A stretch of DNA of 36,196 nt from assembly GCA_001800185.1 (NCBI GenBank), contig MGUX01000167.1, positions 19,937-56,132 of the forward strand. Reading direction: 5' to 3'. The DNA comes from Elusimicrobia bacterium RIFCSPLOWO2_12_FULL_59_9. Its GTDB lineage: Bacteria; Elusimicrobiota; Elusimicrobia; O2-12-FULL-59-9. A program made the translations under genes and the position numbers. Position 1 is the first letter of the stretch, and every line of letters begins with the position of its first letter. This document shows, one piece after another, positions 1-7,279 of the stretch. A model generated the notes under the pieces. It was not told the DNA's origin, searched no databases, and worked only from the letters and a program-made list of their open reading frames with translations.

Positions 1-169
1 CGTGCTCAACGTCAAGCAGGGCCAATAACTTCTCAAAGTGGGCTTTCACCGCGCGCCTCCCAAAACGGACGGGCGCGCCCGGAGGCGACGACACGGGAAC
101 CACGCTTGCGCTGGCCGCATATTATCTTGTTGACGGTGACGGAACACCCGGGGAGCGAAGCTGAAGAGG
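1..169. other. Intergenic start of window, possible end of an upstream gene
   Basis: No convincing gene is contained here. In plus frame 2 the first bases read VLNVKQGQ followed by TAA at 26-28, which could be the tail of a gene entering from the left, but eight residues cannot be identified. The rest is GC-rich with a possible stem (CCTCC near 56 against GGAGG near 81). Overlapping short ORFs on both strands lack any family resemblance and I leave them out. Confidence 0.25.
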
Positions 170-323
170 TTAGTCCGAAAACCGGGGTTGCAGCCTCTGT
201 CCCATCTGAAAGCATTGTGTCAATTATGCAACCGCGGTTGCGCCTGCGTCGCCGGACAACCCCGCCTCGGCTGCGCCGCGGCGGCCCTGCGGGCGAATTC
301 CCCAACTGGGGAATTCGGGTTAG
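170..323 (-). repeat. TA-flanked hairpin element (MITE-like), copy 1
   Basis: This 154-bp segment matches the reverse complement of 4273-4478 at both ends and in internal blocks (CGGACAACCCCG, CCTGCGGGCGAATTCC). Its ends are imperfect terminal inverted repeats: one reads TTAGTCCGAAAACC, the other, inward, CTAACCCGAATTCC. The second end holds a hairpin with GAATTCCCC pairing to GGGGAATTC. Each terminus lies next to a TA, as expected for a TA target-site duplication. The AATTCC-side TA is part of the TAA stop codon of the minus-strand HEAT gene. No ORF inside looks real. Seen: the two-copy similarity and termini. Inferred: that it is a mobile miniature element. Confidence 0.7.
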
Positions 324-1327
324 TATTTGGGATCCGGCTCCTTCTTGAAAGGGTCTTGGGCGCCGGCCAAGTCCTGCAAGGCTTTCAGCGCCGCCAGATG
401 CACCGCGTCATCGGGATCGTTCGCTAAGCGCTCCAAGTCGGGGATGGCTTCGACCGCGTCGAGAAAGGCGAGCCCCTCGGCGCCCTCGGCCCGCAAGCCG
501 TAGAGAGGGTGGCTGGGGATCCTCACCCGGATGACGCCCAAGAGGGCGTCCTTAGCTTCGGCGTTCCTGTATTGATGGCTCAAAAAGTCCACGATGGCTT
601 TTAAAAGCGAAGGGTCCGTCTCGGAGTGCAGGAGCGAAATCAAGGTCCGGGTTTGATCCGCTTTTGTCTGCGAACTCGCCATTTGCAGGTACCACTCCTC
701 CACGACCGTGGTTTTGTCCCGGGCGGAGCCCGCCGTTAAAATATCCCGCACCGCCGCCTTGGCCCCCTCGTCCTGGCGGCCGGCTAATATATCGATGACC
801 TCGCGCCTCAAGGCTTGGTTCTTGGACGTTTGGACCAGGTTCAAGAAAACCGGCAAGGCCGCCTCGGAATCGTAGCGGTCGAGCACCTGGGCGGCGGTCG
901 CGGCCACGGGCCGATAGATGGGCCCGCCCCATATGTTTGAAAAATCGCTGAGCTGCGCCGTCAAAAACGCGAAAACGCGCGGATCCTGCCGCTTGCCAAT
1001 CTCCTCCAAAAGCCTCGCTCTGGCGTCGGCAACCTCGGTGTTTTCAGCGGAGGACTGGCGCCGCCGGCTCTGCGTCACGGCGTTCATAAGAACGGTGACG
1101 ACCTCCTCGTTGGTGGCGTTGGGCTTGGCGGTGAGGGAGGCCAAGAGTTGGCCGATGGGGTCCGCCTGGTCAAAATCGACGTTGATGTCCTCAATCGGTT
1201 CGACGGCGCTTTTGCGCTCGCGCGGCTCCGGGTCCATCACGCGGGCGGAAGCCCCCTGACAAAGACCCAGGAAAAGCGCCAATCCCGCGAAAAGCGTCCA
1301 AAATGTGGAAACTCTATTTTTAATCAT
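320..1327 (-). CDS. Exported HEAT-repeat protein
   Basis: A 335-aa protein with an N-terminal signal peptide: basic MIKNR, a hydrophobic stretch to about residue 25, then an ASA cleavage-type site. The mature part is acidic and helical, with repeated alpha-helical hairpins of the HEAT/PBS-lyase type (segments such as AALPVFLNLVQTSK, DPSLLKAIVDFLSH and DDAVHLAALKALQDL). Such repeats usually make protein-binding scaffolds; no catalytic motif is visible. The start is supported by GGAGG about 10 nt upstream. It lies downstream of fur on the same strand after about 130 bp containing a short inverted repeat (CTTAGG/CCTAAG), so co-transcription is uncertain. Its TAA stop is contributed by the terminus of the inserted element at 170-323. 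Specific function unknown. Confidence 0.75.
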   Translation of the reverse strand: MIKNRVSTFWTLFAGLALFLGLCQGASARVMDPEPRERKSAVEPIEDINVDFDQADPIGQLLASLTAKPNATNEEVVTVLMNAVTQSRRRQSSAENTEVADARARLLEEIGKRQDPRVFAFLTAQLSDFSNIWGGPIYRPVAATAAQVLDRYDSEAALPVFLNLVQTSKNQALRREVIDILAGRQDEGAKAAVRDILTAGSARDKTTVVEEWYLQMASSQTKADQTRTLISLLHSETDPSLLKAIVDFLSHQYRNAEAKDALLGVIRVRIPSHPLYGLRAEGAEGLAFLDAVEAIPDLERLANDPDDAVHLAALKALQDLAGAQDPFKKEPDPKY

Positions 1328-1455
1328 CCTTATACACCTCCGTAGTACAGCCGAATCGATTTACATTTTACCGCATCGGCCGGCCGGCCCACATGAGCCC
1401 TACGGCCTATGCGAAAGCAGGTCTTAAGTCCTAGGAACTCTTGGGTCCTTAGGCC

Positions 1456-1953
1456 CTAAGAGCCGGCGGCGGGGGGCTTGGGGGAGCAGTCTTTGCAGCG
1501 GCCGAAAAGCTCGTGGCGGTGGTAGAGGATGGAAAAACCCAGCTTGCGGCAGACCTGCTTCTGGATTTTTTCGATCTCCGGCCAACGGATTTCCTTAATG
1601 TATCCGCACTGGACGCAGATGAGGTGGTCGTGGTGGGGGCGCTCCAATTGAATCTCGAAGCGGGTTTCCCCGCTGGAGCTCGTGACCCCCTCGGCCAAGC
1701 GGGATTCCTCCAGGAGCTTGAGCGTGCGGTATACCGTCACCCGGCCGAGGCCGTCCTTCTTGAGCAGGCGATAAACGTCGTCCTGGCTTAGATGCCGCTC
1801 CGCGCTCAAAAAAACGTCCAGAATTTTCTCCCTTTGCTTGGTGAGCCGGAGGTCCTTCAGGGCCAAATAATCCTGAAAAACCTGCCGCACGCGCTCCGCG
1901 TAATTTCTGCGGCCCGCGTCCCGCTTGGGAAAATAGGAAAGCTCCTTCTTCAT
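1456..1953 (-). CDS. Fur/PerR-family transcriptional regulator
   Basis: A 165-aa Fur-superfamily metal-sensing repressor. An N-terminal extension of about 30 residues precedes the winged-helix domain (LRLTKQREKILDVF, then GRVTVYRTLKLLEE, the recognition helix region, about residues 35-85). The C-terminal dimerisation/metal domain has the HHDH cluster at 107-110 and two CxxC pairs, C113/C116 and C153/C156, which form the structural zinc site in this family. I cannot tell Fur (iron), PerR (peroxide) or Zur (zinc) apart from these residues. The start overlaps the stop of the upstream dehydrogenase by 4 bp (ATGA), implying translational coupling, with an AAGAGG ribosome-binding site. An iron permease lies in the same window, but no clear Fur box was found before it. 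Confidence 0.88.
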   Translation of the reverse strand: MKKELSYFPKRDAGRRNYAERVRQVFQDYLALKDLRLTKQREKILDVFLSAERHLSQDDVYRLLKKDGLGRVTVYRTLKLLEESRLAEGVTSSSGETRFEIQLERPHHDHLICVQCGYIKEIRWPEIEKIQKQVCRKLGFSILYHRHELFGRCKDCSPKPPAAGS

Positions 1954-2948
1954 GACCTCTTAAGAGCTTTAGGATTGGCTAGGTGCAGGGGGCGCCGCCC
2001 CAAGGCCAGAAAATCCACGAGGCTTTGCGCCGCCAAGCGGCCCATTTCCGAGCGCGTCTCAAGCGAAGCGCTGGCTAAATGCGGCGCCAATACCGCGTTC
2101 GGGAGCGCGGCCAGCCCCGGCGCCATTTTGGGCTCGCGCTCGTAAACGTCGAGCCCGGCGCCTCCGATTCGGCCCGAGCGCAGGGCCGCGACCAAAGCCG
2201 CCTCGTCCACGATGGGGCCGCGGGCCGCGTTGATCAAGACGGCCGAGGGCTTCATCAGTCCGAACTCGCGGCGGCCGATGAGATGCCGCGTGCCGGGACC
2301 CAGGTCGGTATGAACGGAAACAAAATCGGAGACTTTCAGGAGCTCGCGGAACCCGGCATGGCGCGCCTTGAGCTCTTTTTCGACGGCTCGGCCGGGCCGG
2401 TAAAGATCGTGATAAACGATTTTCATGCCGAAGCCCAGCGCCCGGCGGGCCACCGCTTGGCCGATGCGGCCAAAGCCGATGAGTCCCAGGGTTTTGCCGT
2501 GCACGTCGGTGCCCAAAAGCATGAGAGGGTCCCAGCCTGCGTAACCTCCCGAGCGCATCAAGCGGTCGCCCTCCACCACCCGGCGTGCCGCCGCTAATAA
2601 GAGCGCCCAGGTAAAATCGGCGCAGGTTTCCGTCAGCACGCCGGGCGTGTGCGTCACCGGCACGCCCCGCGCCGTGCAGGCCGCCAGGTCCACGTGGTCT
2701 AAGCCCACCGAAAAAGTCGCGACCATCTTCAGGCGCGGGGCCGCCGCCAAAAGCTCGGCGTCGACGCGCTCGGTCAAGAGACAAAGCAATCCGTCGGCGG
2801 AGCGCACGCGGGATAAAAGCAACCGCCGCGGAATGGCCGTGCTGTGAGCGTATAGGTCCAAGCGAAAATGGCGCTTTAGAAGCGCCAAGTTGGCCTCCGG
2901 AATCCGCCGGGTGACCAGAATTTTTAGTGGATGGCTCTGACGGCGCAT
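1950..2948 (-). CDS. D-isomer-specific 2-hydroxyacid dehydrogenase (glyoxylate/hydroxypyruvate reductase-like)
   Basis: A 332-aa NAD(P)-dependent oxidoreductase that would reduce a 2-keto acid such as glyoxylate or hydroxypyruvate to the D-2-hydroxy acid in the cytoplasm. The split catalytic domain surrounds a Rossmann domain with the nucleotide-binding motif GFGRIG at 158-163. The catalytic triad is visible: Arg243 in NAARGPIVDE, Glu272 in VYEREP and His290 in LAPHLASAS. Length is typical. Substrate specificity cannot be fixed from sequence; glyoxylate reductase (GyaR/GhrB group) is the nearest pattern. It heads a minus-strand unit with the Fur-family gene, overlapping it by 4 bp. The start follows an A-rich stretch with only a weak ribosome-binding site. 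Confidence 0.85.
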   Translation of the reverse strand: MRRQSHPLKILVTRRIPEANLALLKRHFRLDLYAHSTAIPRRLLLSRVRSADGLLCLLTERVDAELLAAAPRLKMVATFSVGLDHVDLAACTARGVPVTHTPGVLTETCADFTWALLLAAARRVVEGDRLMRSGGYAGWDPLMLLGTDVHGKTLGLIGFGRIGQAVARRALGFGMKIVYHDLYRPGRAVEKELKARHAGFRELLKVSDFVSVHTDLGPGTRHLIGRREFGLMKPSAVLINAARGPIVDEAALVAALRSGRIGGAGLDVYEREPKMAPGLAALPNAVLAPHLASASLETRSEMGRLAAQSLVDFLALGRRPLHLANPKALKRS

Positions 2949-3075
2949 TTTTTTTCTCAGAAGTATTCCAGCGTAGCAAGTTTTTCAGTCCCGGGGCAAT
3001 TCGGTGGAATGGGAGCGGCGGAATATGGTACATATCTTTAAACGCGCAGTCTTATCCGGTTGTGGGGAGGGCCCA

Positions 3076-3270
3076 ATGTTGCCCAATATCGGCTGGGGAG
3101 AACTTTTAATCATTTTGGCGATCGCCCTGCTCCTTTTCGGGGCCAAGCGTCTGCCGGAACTTGCCCAAAGTCTGGGGAAATCCATCCGGGCGTTCAAGAA
3201 GTCCATGCAGGAGCCGGAGGAAGAGAGCCATTCCGACAAAGAGCCCGACCATAAAAACGATCCGCAGTGA
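3076..3270 (+). CDS. tatA: Twin-arginine translocase subunit TatA
   Basis: A 64-aa TatA/E-type protein, the pore-forming component of the twin-arginine export system for folded proteins. It has the short N-terminal membrane helix (about residues 5-21, GWGELLIILAIALLLFGAKRL in outline), the FGAKRLPEL hinge and the amphipathic helix GKSIRAFKKSM, followed by an acidic/basic polar tail. The ATG at 3076 is preferred over an upstream in-frame ATG at 3004 because TatA starts just before this helix and a strong GGGGAGG precedes it by about 6 nt. moaA begins within about 25 bp and tatC follows that, so this is a tatA-moaA-tatC unit. No tatB is present in the window; TatA-TatC systems can work without it. 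Confidence 0.92.
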   Translation: MLPNIGWGELLIILAIALLLFGAKRLPELAQSLGKSIRAFKKSMQEPEEESHSDKEPDHKNDPQ

Positions 3271-3292
3271 GCCGCCGGGCGCGCCATCGCTC

Positions 3293-4276
3293 GTGGACGC
3301 CCTGGGGCGCCGCATCGATTATCTTCGCGTTTCCGTCACCGACCGCTGCAATCTGCGCTGCGCCTACTGCCTGCCGGAGCTGTTTAAGGGTTTTAGCCCA
3401 CTCAAGGACGGCCTGTCCGACGACGAGCTATTGACGCTGCTCGGGCATTTTTTGGCCGTGGGCTTTTGCAAAATCCGCCTGACGGGCGGCGAGCCTTTGG
3501 TGCGTCCCGGCATCGTGGAGTTGGCCGCGAAAATCTCCGCGTTGGACGGCCTCAAGGACTTGGCTATGTCCACCAACGGCATGCTTCTCGCCCCGGCGGC
3601 GAGAGCGCTCAAAGACGCGGGGGTTCGGCGCGTCAACATCAGCCTGGACACTTTAGACCCCGGGCGCTTTAAAAGCGTCACCCGGTTCGGGGACCTCCAG
3701 ACCGTGCTCCAAGGCGTCGAAGCGGCTCTGAGCGCCGGGCTCAACCCGGTGAAGATCAACGTGGTCGTCGCCCGCGGCGTCAACGATGATGAGATCGGCG
3801 ATTTCGTCCGCTTGAGCCGGGAAAGAAACCTGCATATCCGCTTCATCGAGTTGATGCCCATGGGGGAGACCGGATTTTTTTCGACGGCGCGGTGGGCGCC
3901 TCTCGATGAGATGAAATCCAAAGCCGGCCCGCTCGTCCCGGCGGAGGGCTCTTCAAGGCCCGTGGGCCACGGGCCGGCGCGATACTTCAGGTCGCCGGGC
4001 GGCCGGGGCACGGTGGGCTTTATCAGCGCCTTAAGCGATAATTTCTGCGACGGCTGCAACCGCGTCCGCCTCTCGGCCAAGGGCGTCTTGGTGCCGTGCC
4101 TGGACGGAGAAAACGGCGTTTCCCTCGCGGGCCTGCTGCGGGAGGGGGTCGCCGGCGAAGAAATGCGCCGCCGCATCATCGAGTGCGTTTTTAACAAGCC
4201 TGCGCGCCACCACATGCTGGAAAGAGCCGCCGTGGAGTCGGCCAATCCCCGCACCATGTGCCAGATCGGCGGCTAA
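3293..4276 (+). CDS. moaA: GTP 3',8-cyclase MoaA (radical SAM, molybdopterin biosynthesis)
   Basis: MoaA catalyses the first step of molybdenum-cofactor synthesis, converting GTP to (8S)-3',8-cyclo-7,8-dihydro-GTP, in the cytoplasm. The radical-SAM 4Fe-4S motif is CNLRCAYC (CxxxCxxC) near the N-terminus, followed by the GGEPL SAM-contact motif. The C-terminal cluster is CDGC plus a third Cys 13 residues on. The protein ends in GG, the terminal di-glycine needed for catalysis in the family. From a GTG at 3293 (VDALGRRIDYLRVSVTDRC) it is 327 aa, the usual length. An in-frame ATG at 3161 would overlap tatA by 110 bp and add a tail unlike the family, so I prefer GTG, though its ribosome-binding site is weak. 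The TAA stop lies in the end of the element at 4273-4478. Confidence 0.93.
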   Translation: MDALGRRIDYLRVSVTDRCNLRCAYCLPELFKGFSPLKDGLSDDELLTLLGHFLAVGFCKIRLTGGEPLVRPGIVELAAKISALDGLKDLAMSTNGMLLAPAARALKDAGVRRVNISLDTLDPGRFKSVTRFGDLQTVLQGVEAALSAGLNPVKINVVVARGVNDDEIGDFVRLSRERNLHIRFIELMPMGETGFFSTARWAPLDEMKSKAGPLVPAEGSSRPVGHGPARYFRSPGGRGTVGFISALSDNFCDGCNRVRLSAKGVLVPCLDGENGVSLAGLLREGVAGEEMRRRIIECVFNKPARHHMLERAAVESANPRTMCQIGG

Positions 4277-4478
4277 CCCGAATTCCACGGTTGGAATTCG
4301 CCCGCAGGGACGTCGCTGTAAAACAGCGACGGGGTTGTCCGGCGCCTGGGGCGCAAGCACGCTGGAGGCCACGGGCCTCCCGGCTAGTACCCGAAGCTCT
4401 GCGTAGGGTGCAACCGCAGCGGCTTCCGGACAATATTCTCAGACACAGGAGGAACCGCAACTGCGGTTTTCGGGCTAG
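4273..4478 (+). repeat. TA-flanked hairpin element (MITE-like), copy 2
   Basis: A 206-bp element, inverted relative to copy 1 at 170-323. It occupies the whole moaA-tatC gap. The left end CTAACCCGAATTCC gives moaA its TAA; the right end GGTTTTCGGGCTAG abuts the tatC ATG. Removing the element and one TA leaves GGC-TAG-ATG, a tight moaA/tatC junction. Hairpins present are GAATTCCA with TGGAATTC at the left end, GTCGCTGT with ACAGCGAC (about 4312-4330), and ACCGCA with TGCGGT at the right end. The left-end stem differs from copy 1 at paired positions, so pairing is kept. An AGGAGG lies at about 4446 on the plus strand. Confidence 0.75.
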
Positions 4479-5174
4479 ATGCAGGAAGACGCTCCCAAGC
4501 CGCTGACTGAGCATCTGGAGGACCTGCGCGGCCGCTTGATCGCGGTTCTCCTCACCCTTCTGGCCGGCACGGCCGGCGGCTATGCCTTCGCGGACGGGGT
4601 TTTAGAATGGCTGATACGTCCCGTCGGTCAGTTGTTTTTTTTATCTCCTACCGAGGCTTTTTTGGTGCGCCTGAAAGTCTCCTTTTTTATCGGCGTGGTC
4701 GTCAGCGTGCCCGTGTTCTTTTACCAAGTCTACCGTTTCGTGGGCGTGGGACTGACGGCCGCGGAGCGCCGCGCGATCTTCGGGATGCTTCCCTTTTCCC
4801 TGATTTTGTTCGCTGCGGGCGCGGCTTTCGGCTGGTGGGCGGTGATTCCGGCGGCGCTTAAGTTTCTTTTGGGATTCGGGACAGCTTCTTTAAAGCCGAT
4901 GATCTCGGCGAGCCACTATCTGGGATTTATTTTCTGGCTATGCATCGGCTTCGGAGCGATGTTTCAATTGCCCATCGTAATTCTCATTTTGGTCCGCTTG
5001 GGCGTCGTCGAGCCCTGGATGCTGCGCCATTACCGCCGGCACGCTCTGCTGGCCATCGCCATTGTGAGCGCCGTTTTGACGCCGGGACCCGATCTCTTTT
5101 CGCAACTGGCCCTCATCGTCCCCACCTACCTGCTCTACGAGATTTCCATCTGGATCGCTCATTTCAGGACTTAG
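4479..5174 (+). CDS. tatC: Twin-arginine translocase subunit TatC
   Basis: A 231-aa six-helix inner-membrane protein, the signal-peptide receptor of the Tat pathway. The N-terminus carries the family hallmark LTEHLEDLRGRL (residues about 8-19), with Glu and Arg that contact the twin-arginine motif. A conserved periplasmic/TM2 region follows (FLVRLKVSFFIGVVVSVPVFFYQVY in outline), and the last helices contain the TPGPD motif and a YEISIWIA end. The ATG follows directly on the inserted element. The only strong Shine-Dalgarno sequence, AGGAGG, is about 25 nt upstream with a 14-nt hairpin between, so folding could bring it into range. The last 237 bp are also open antisense in the FTR1 frame. TatC itself is complete and well conserved. 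Confidence 0.95.
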   Translation: MQEDAPKPLTEHLEDLRGRLIAVLLTLLAGTAGGYAFADGVLEWLIRPVGQLFFLSPTEAFLVRLKVSFFIGVVVSVPVFFYQVYRFVGVGLTAAERRAIFGMLPFSLILFAAGAAFGWWAVIPAALKFLLGFGTASLKPMISASHYLGFIFWLCIGFGAMFQLPIVILILVRLGVVEPWMLRHYRRHALLAIAIVSAVLTPGPDLFSQLALIVPTYLLYEISIWIAHFRT

Positions 5175-7178
5175 CGCCTTGCGCCGCGTGAAGGCCCAGC
5201 CCGCCGCAAGAGCCATAACCAGAAGCGCCTGCCCCATCAACGTCTCCCAGGTCGGATAAATGCCCAGGAAGGGCAGTTCCCTCATCCAAACAAACGGGTG
5301 AAGCGAAACCCAGCCCGCTCCTTGAAGCTCATGCAGTCCGCGGCCCATGAAGGAGAAAGCCAGGGCGTAGAGCATGCCGCTGGTCGCGACAAAAAACGTC
5401 CGCATCGGAATCCTGACTTCCAAGCGGTAAAAAGAAACAAACAGAACGGCCAGGAGCGCGGCGCCCGCCAAAAAACCAGCCAAAACGATCGCTTTATTGA
5501 CTGCGGCGAAACCGAGGAGAGCCTGATAGAAAAGCACCGTCTCAAAACCTTCCCGGTAAACGGCCAGAAAGGCGGCGAAGCCCAGCATCGCCGCGCTGCC
5601 GGAGCCGAGCGCTCCCTGCAGTTGACCGCGGATAAAGGACCGCCATTTTTCCGCCTCCGCCTTGGCCAGAAGCCAAAAGGAAACGTAAAACAGAACGGCC
5701 GCCGCCGCCAGCATCACCACGCCTTCGAGGCTTTCCTGGTTCAGGGCCGAAGTCCGCAAAAATCTCTGCGCCGCCCAGGCGGTCGCGAACGAGGCCGCCA
5801 CGCCCAGGGCCGCTCCCCGGTAAACCGTCCTCAGCTTGTCCGCATGACCCGCGCGCTTCAAGTACGCGATAAGCGCGGCGATAATGAGAATGGCCTCAAA
5901 TCCCTCCCGAAGAATGATGGTCAGGGACTGCAAAAACGCCACGGCGGGCGATGATGAGCGATCGAGGGCGCGCCTCAGCCTATCCAAACGCGCTTCTATC
6001 CCGCTTTTTGAATTTATGATTTCCGCGCGGGGCGCCGCTTGAAGCAGCTTGGCCCGCAAAAGCGGAAAAGCGCTCTCGAGGTAGCGGTTGTCCTCCGGGG
6101 CCTTGGAGGCCGCCCGCGCTTCGATGCGTTCGTAGCGAAGATACGCCTCCAGGGCGGCATCCGCGGAGTCTTTGAAAGCGCCGCGATCAAAAAATTCCAA
6201 GCTGCCCGCGAGGCTAGCCTTCACCTGCGCGATCACGGAGACGATTTCGTCCTGCGGCGCGGAGTCCCCCTCCCCTCCCGCTTCGAGCTTTCGCGCGGAG
6301 CGCCAATAAGCCGACAGCAGCGCGGCTTCCTCGCCGGAGAGGCCCGCCTCCGGACGCCCGGTCAGGAGCGCGGACGCTTCGAGCTCGCTTCGCTCAGCCC
6401 AGAATTTCAGGCTCTTGAACTCCCCCGGCAAGCGCCCGCGCGCACGCTCGTAAATTTTTTCGGCCTTCTCGATGTCCCGCGGAGAGAGGGTGAAGCTCCA
6501 GAGGTAGGCGACCACGTCCCAGCGCTCGCTTTCGCTCAGAGTCTCCGCCCACGAAGCCATCGCGGTTCCCCCCACGCCGACCGCCACCGTCTGGAAGAAG
6601 CTCAGCGGGGAAGCCGCGCGCATGAAATCTTTTTCGGTGAAGGCCGGAGGCGGCGGCTGAAGAGCCGCCGCCGCCGGGCCCTTGCCGTCTCCGGCCGCGC
6701 CATGGCAGGCCGCGCAGTTTTGAAGGTAAATCCGCCGCCCGGAGTCGAGCGAGGGACGGCTCATGGGAAGAGCGTGGGTCGAAACGCCGAAGGATTTTTC
6801 AAGAGAAACCCGCAGGCCCTCCGCGAGCCGCCGCACGTCTTCCGGCGCCTCTTTGTCCCGGACTTTGGCTTGGAGAAATTTGAAATCGTTTTTGAGCGCC
6901 GAATTCTTGGCCGCGCTCAACCCGGCCTCTTGGGCGGCGCGCTCGTACTGAGCCGCCGCCGCCGCCGTGAAATCAACGGCCTCGCCGTATTCGCCGGGGT
7001 TGACGACGCGTCCGCCCGCGACCCCAAGGCCGTATTCCTTGGCCGCGATGTTGAGCGTAAAGACGATGCGCTGCACCTGCGCCCGCCGCCCGGTGGCCGC
7101 CTCCTGCGTCCGCGCGGCGGAGGACAAGACAGGCAGCATCAGGAAAGTCAAAAACGCGCGGACAATGAAGCGATGCAT
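4938..7178 (-). CDS. Cytochrome c-FTR1 fusion iron permease
   Basis: A 746-aa predicted membrane protein. A signal peptide (about 1-22) leads to a periplasmic region with a class I cytochrome c domain: CAACH at 155-159 for heme binding and Met207 (GTAMASW) as probable distal ligand. A helical linker with acidic residues follows. The C-terminal FTR1/EfeU permease domain (about 410-668) has two REGFE signatures, 424-428 and 542-546, the Fe-binding REXXE motifs, in multiple TM helices. Likely role: oxidation-coupled high-affinity iron uptake across the inner membrane. Residues from about 669 on are antisense to tatC, polar and not family-like, so the true end may be a lost stop. The start is at 7178 after an AT-rich stretch with a weak ribosome-binding site. 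Confidence 0.85.
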   Translation of the reverse strand: MHRFIVRAFLTFLMLPVLSSAARTQEAATGRRAQVQRIVFTLNIAAKEYGLGVAGGRVVNPGEYGEAVDFTAAAAAQYERAAQEAGLSAAKNSALKNDFKFLQAKVRDKEAPEDVRRLAEGLRVSLEKSFGVSTHALPMSRPSLDSGRRIYLQNCAACHGAAGDGKGPAAAALQPPPPAFTEKDFMRAASPLSFFQTVAVGVGGTAMASWAETLSESERWDVVAYLWSFTLSPRDIEKAEKIYERARGRLPGEFKSLKFWAERSELEASALLTGRPEAGLSGEEAALLSAYWRSARKLEAGGEGDSAPQDEIVSVIAQVKASLAGSLEFFDRGAFKDSADAALEAYLRYERIEARAASKAPEDNRYLESAFPLLRAKLLQAAPRAEIINSKSGIEARLDRLRRALDRSSSPAVAFLQSLTIILREGFEAILIIAALIAYLKRAGHADKLRTVYRGAALGVAASFATAWAAQRFLRTSALNQESLEGVVMLAAAAVLFYVSFWLLAKAEAEKWRSFIRGQLQGALGSGSAAMLGFAAFLAVYREGFETVLFYQALLGFAAVNKAIVLAGFLAGAALLAVLFVSFYRLEVRIPMRTFFVATSGMLYALAFSFMGRGLHELQGAGWVSLHPFVWMRELPFLGIYPTWETLMGQALLVMALAAGWAFTRRKALSPEMSDPDGNLVEQVGGDDEGQLRKEIGSRRQNGAHNGDGQQSVPAVMAQHPGLDDAQADQNENYDGQLKHRSEADA

Positions 7179-7279
7179 GGCAAAGGATTTAATTCTTATT
7201 GAAATCGGAGTTCAATAATACCATGTTCCTCCGACGCGGTCAAACGCCGCTCGCGCGGAGGCCCCGCCGCCGGGAGCCG

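Noticed and set aside
3161..3292. Longer moaA start at ATG 3161
   Set aside because: It would overlap tatA by 110 bp and add residues unlike MoaA, whose family starts close to the DALGRRIDYLR segment.
6039..7202. Plus-strand ORF of 387 codons
   Set aside because: It is antisense to the cytochrome c-FTR1 gene, which has clear domains. Its Arg/Gly/Pro-rich content is typical of a GC-rich shadow frame.
7180..7225. Fur box upstream of the iron permease
   Set aside because: The AT-rich stretch has only scattered matches to the inverted-repeat consensus, not enough to call.
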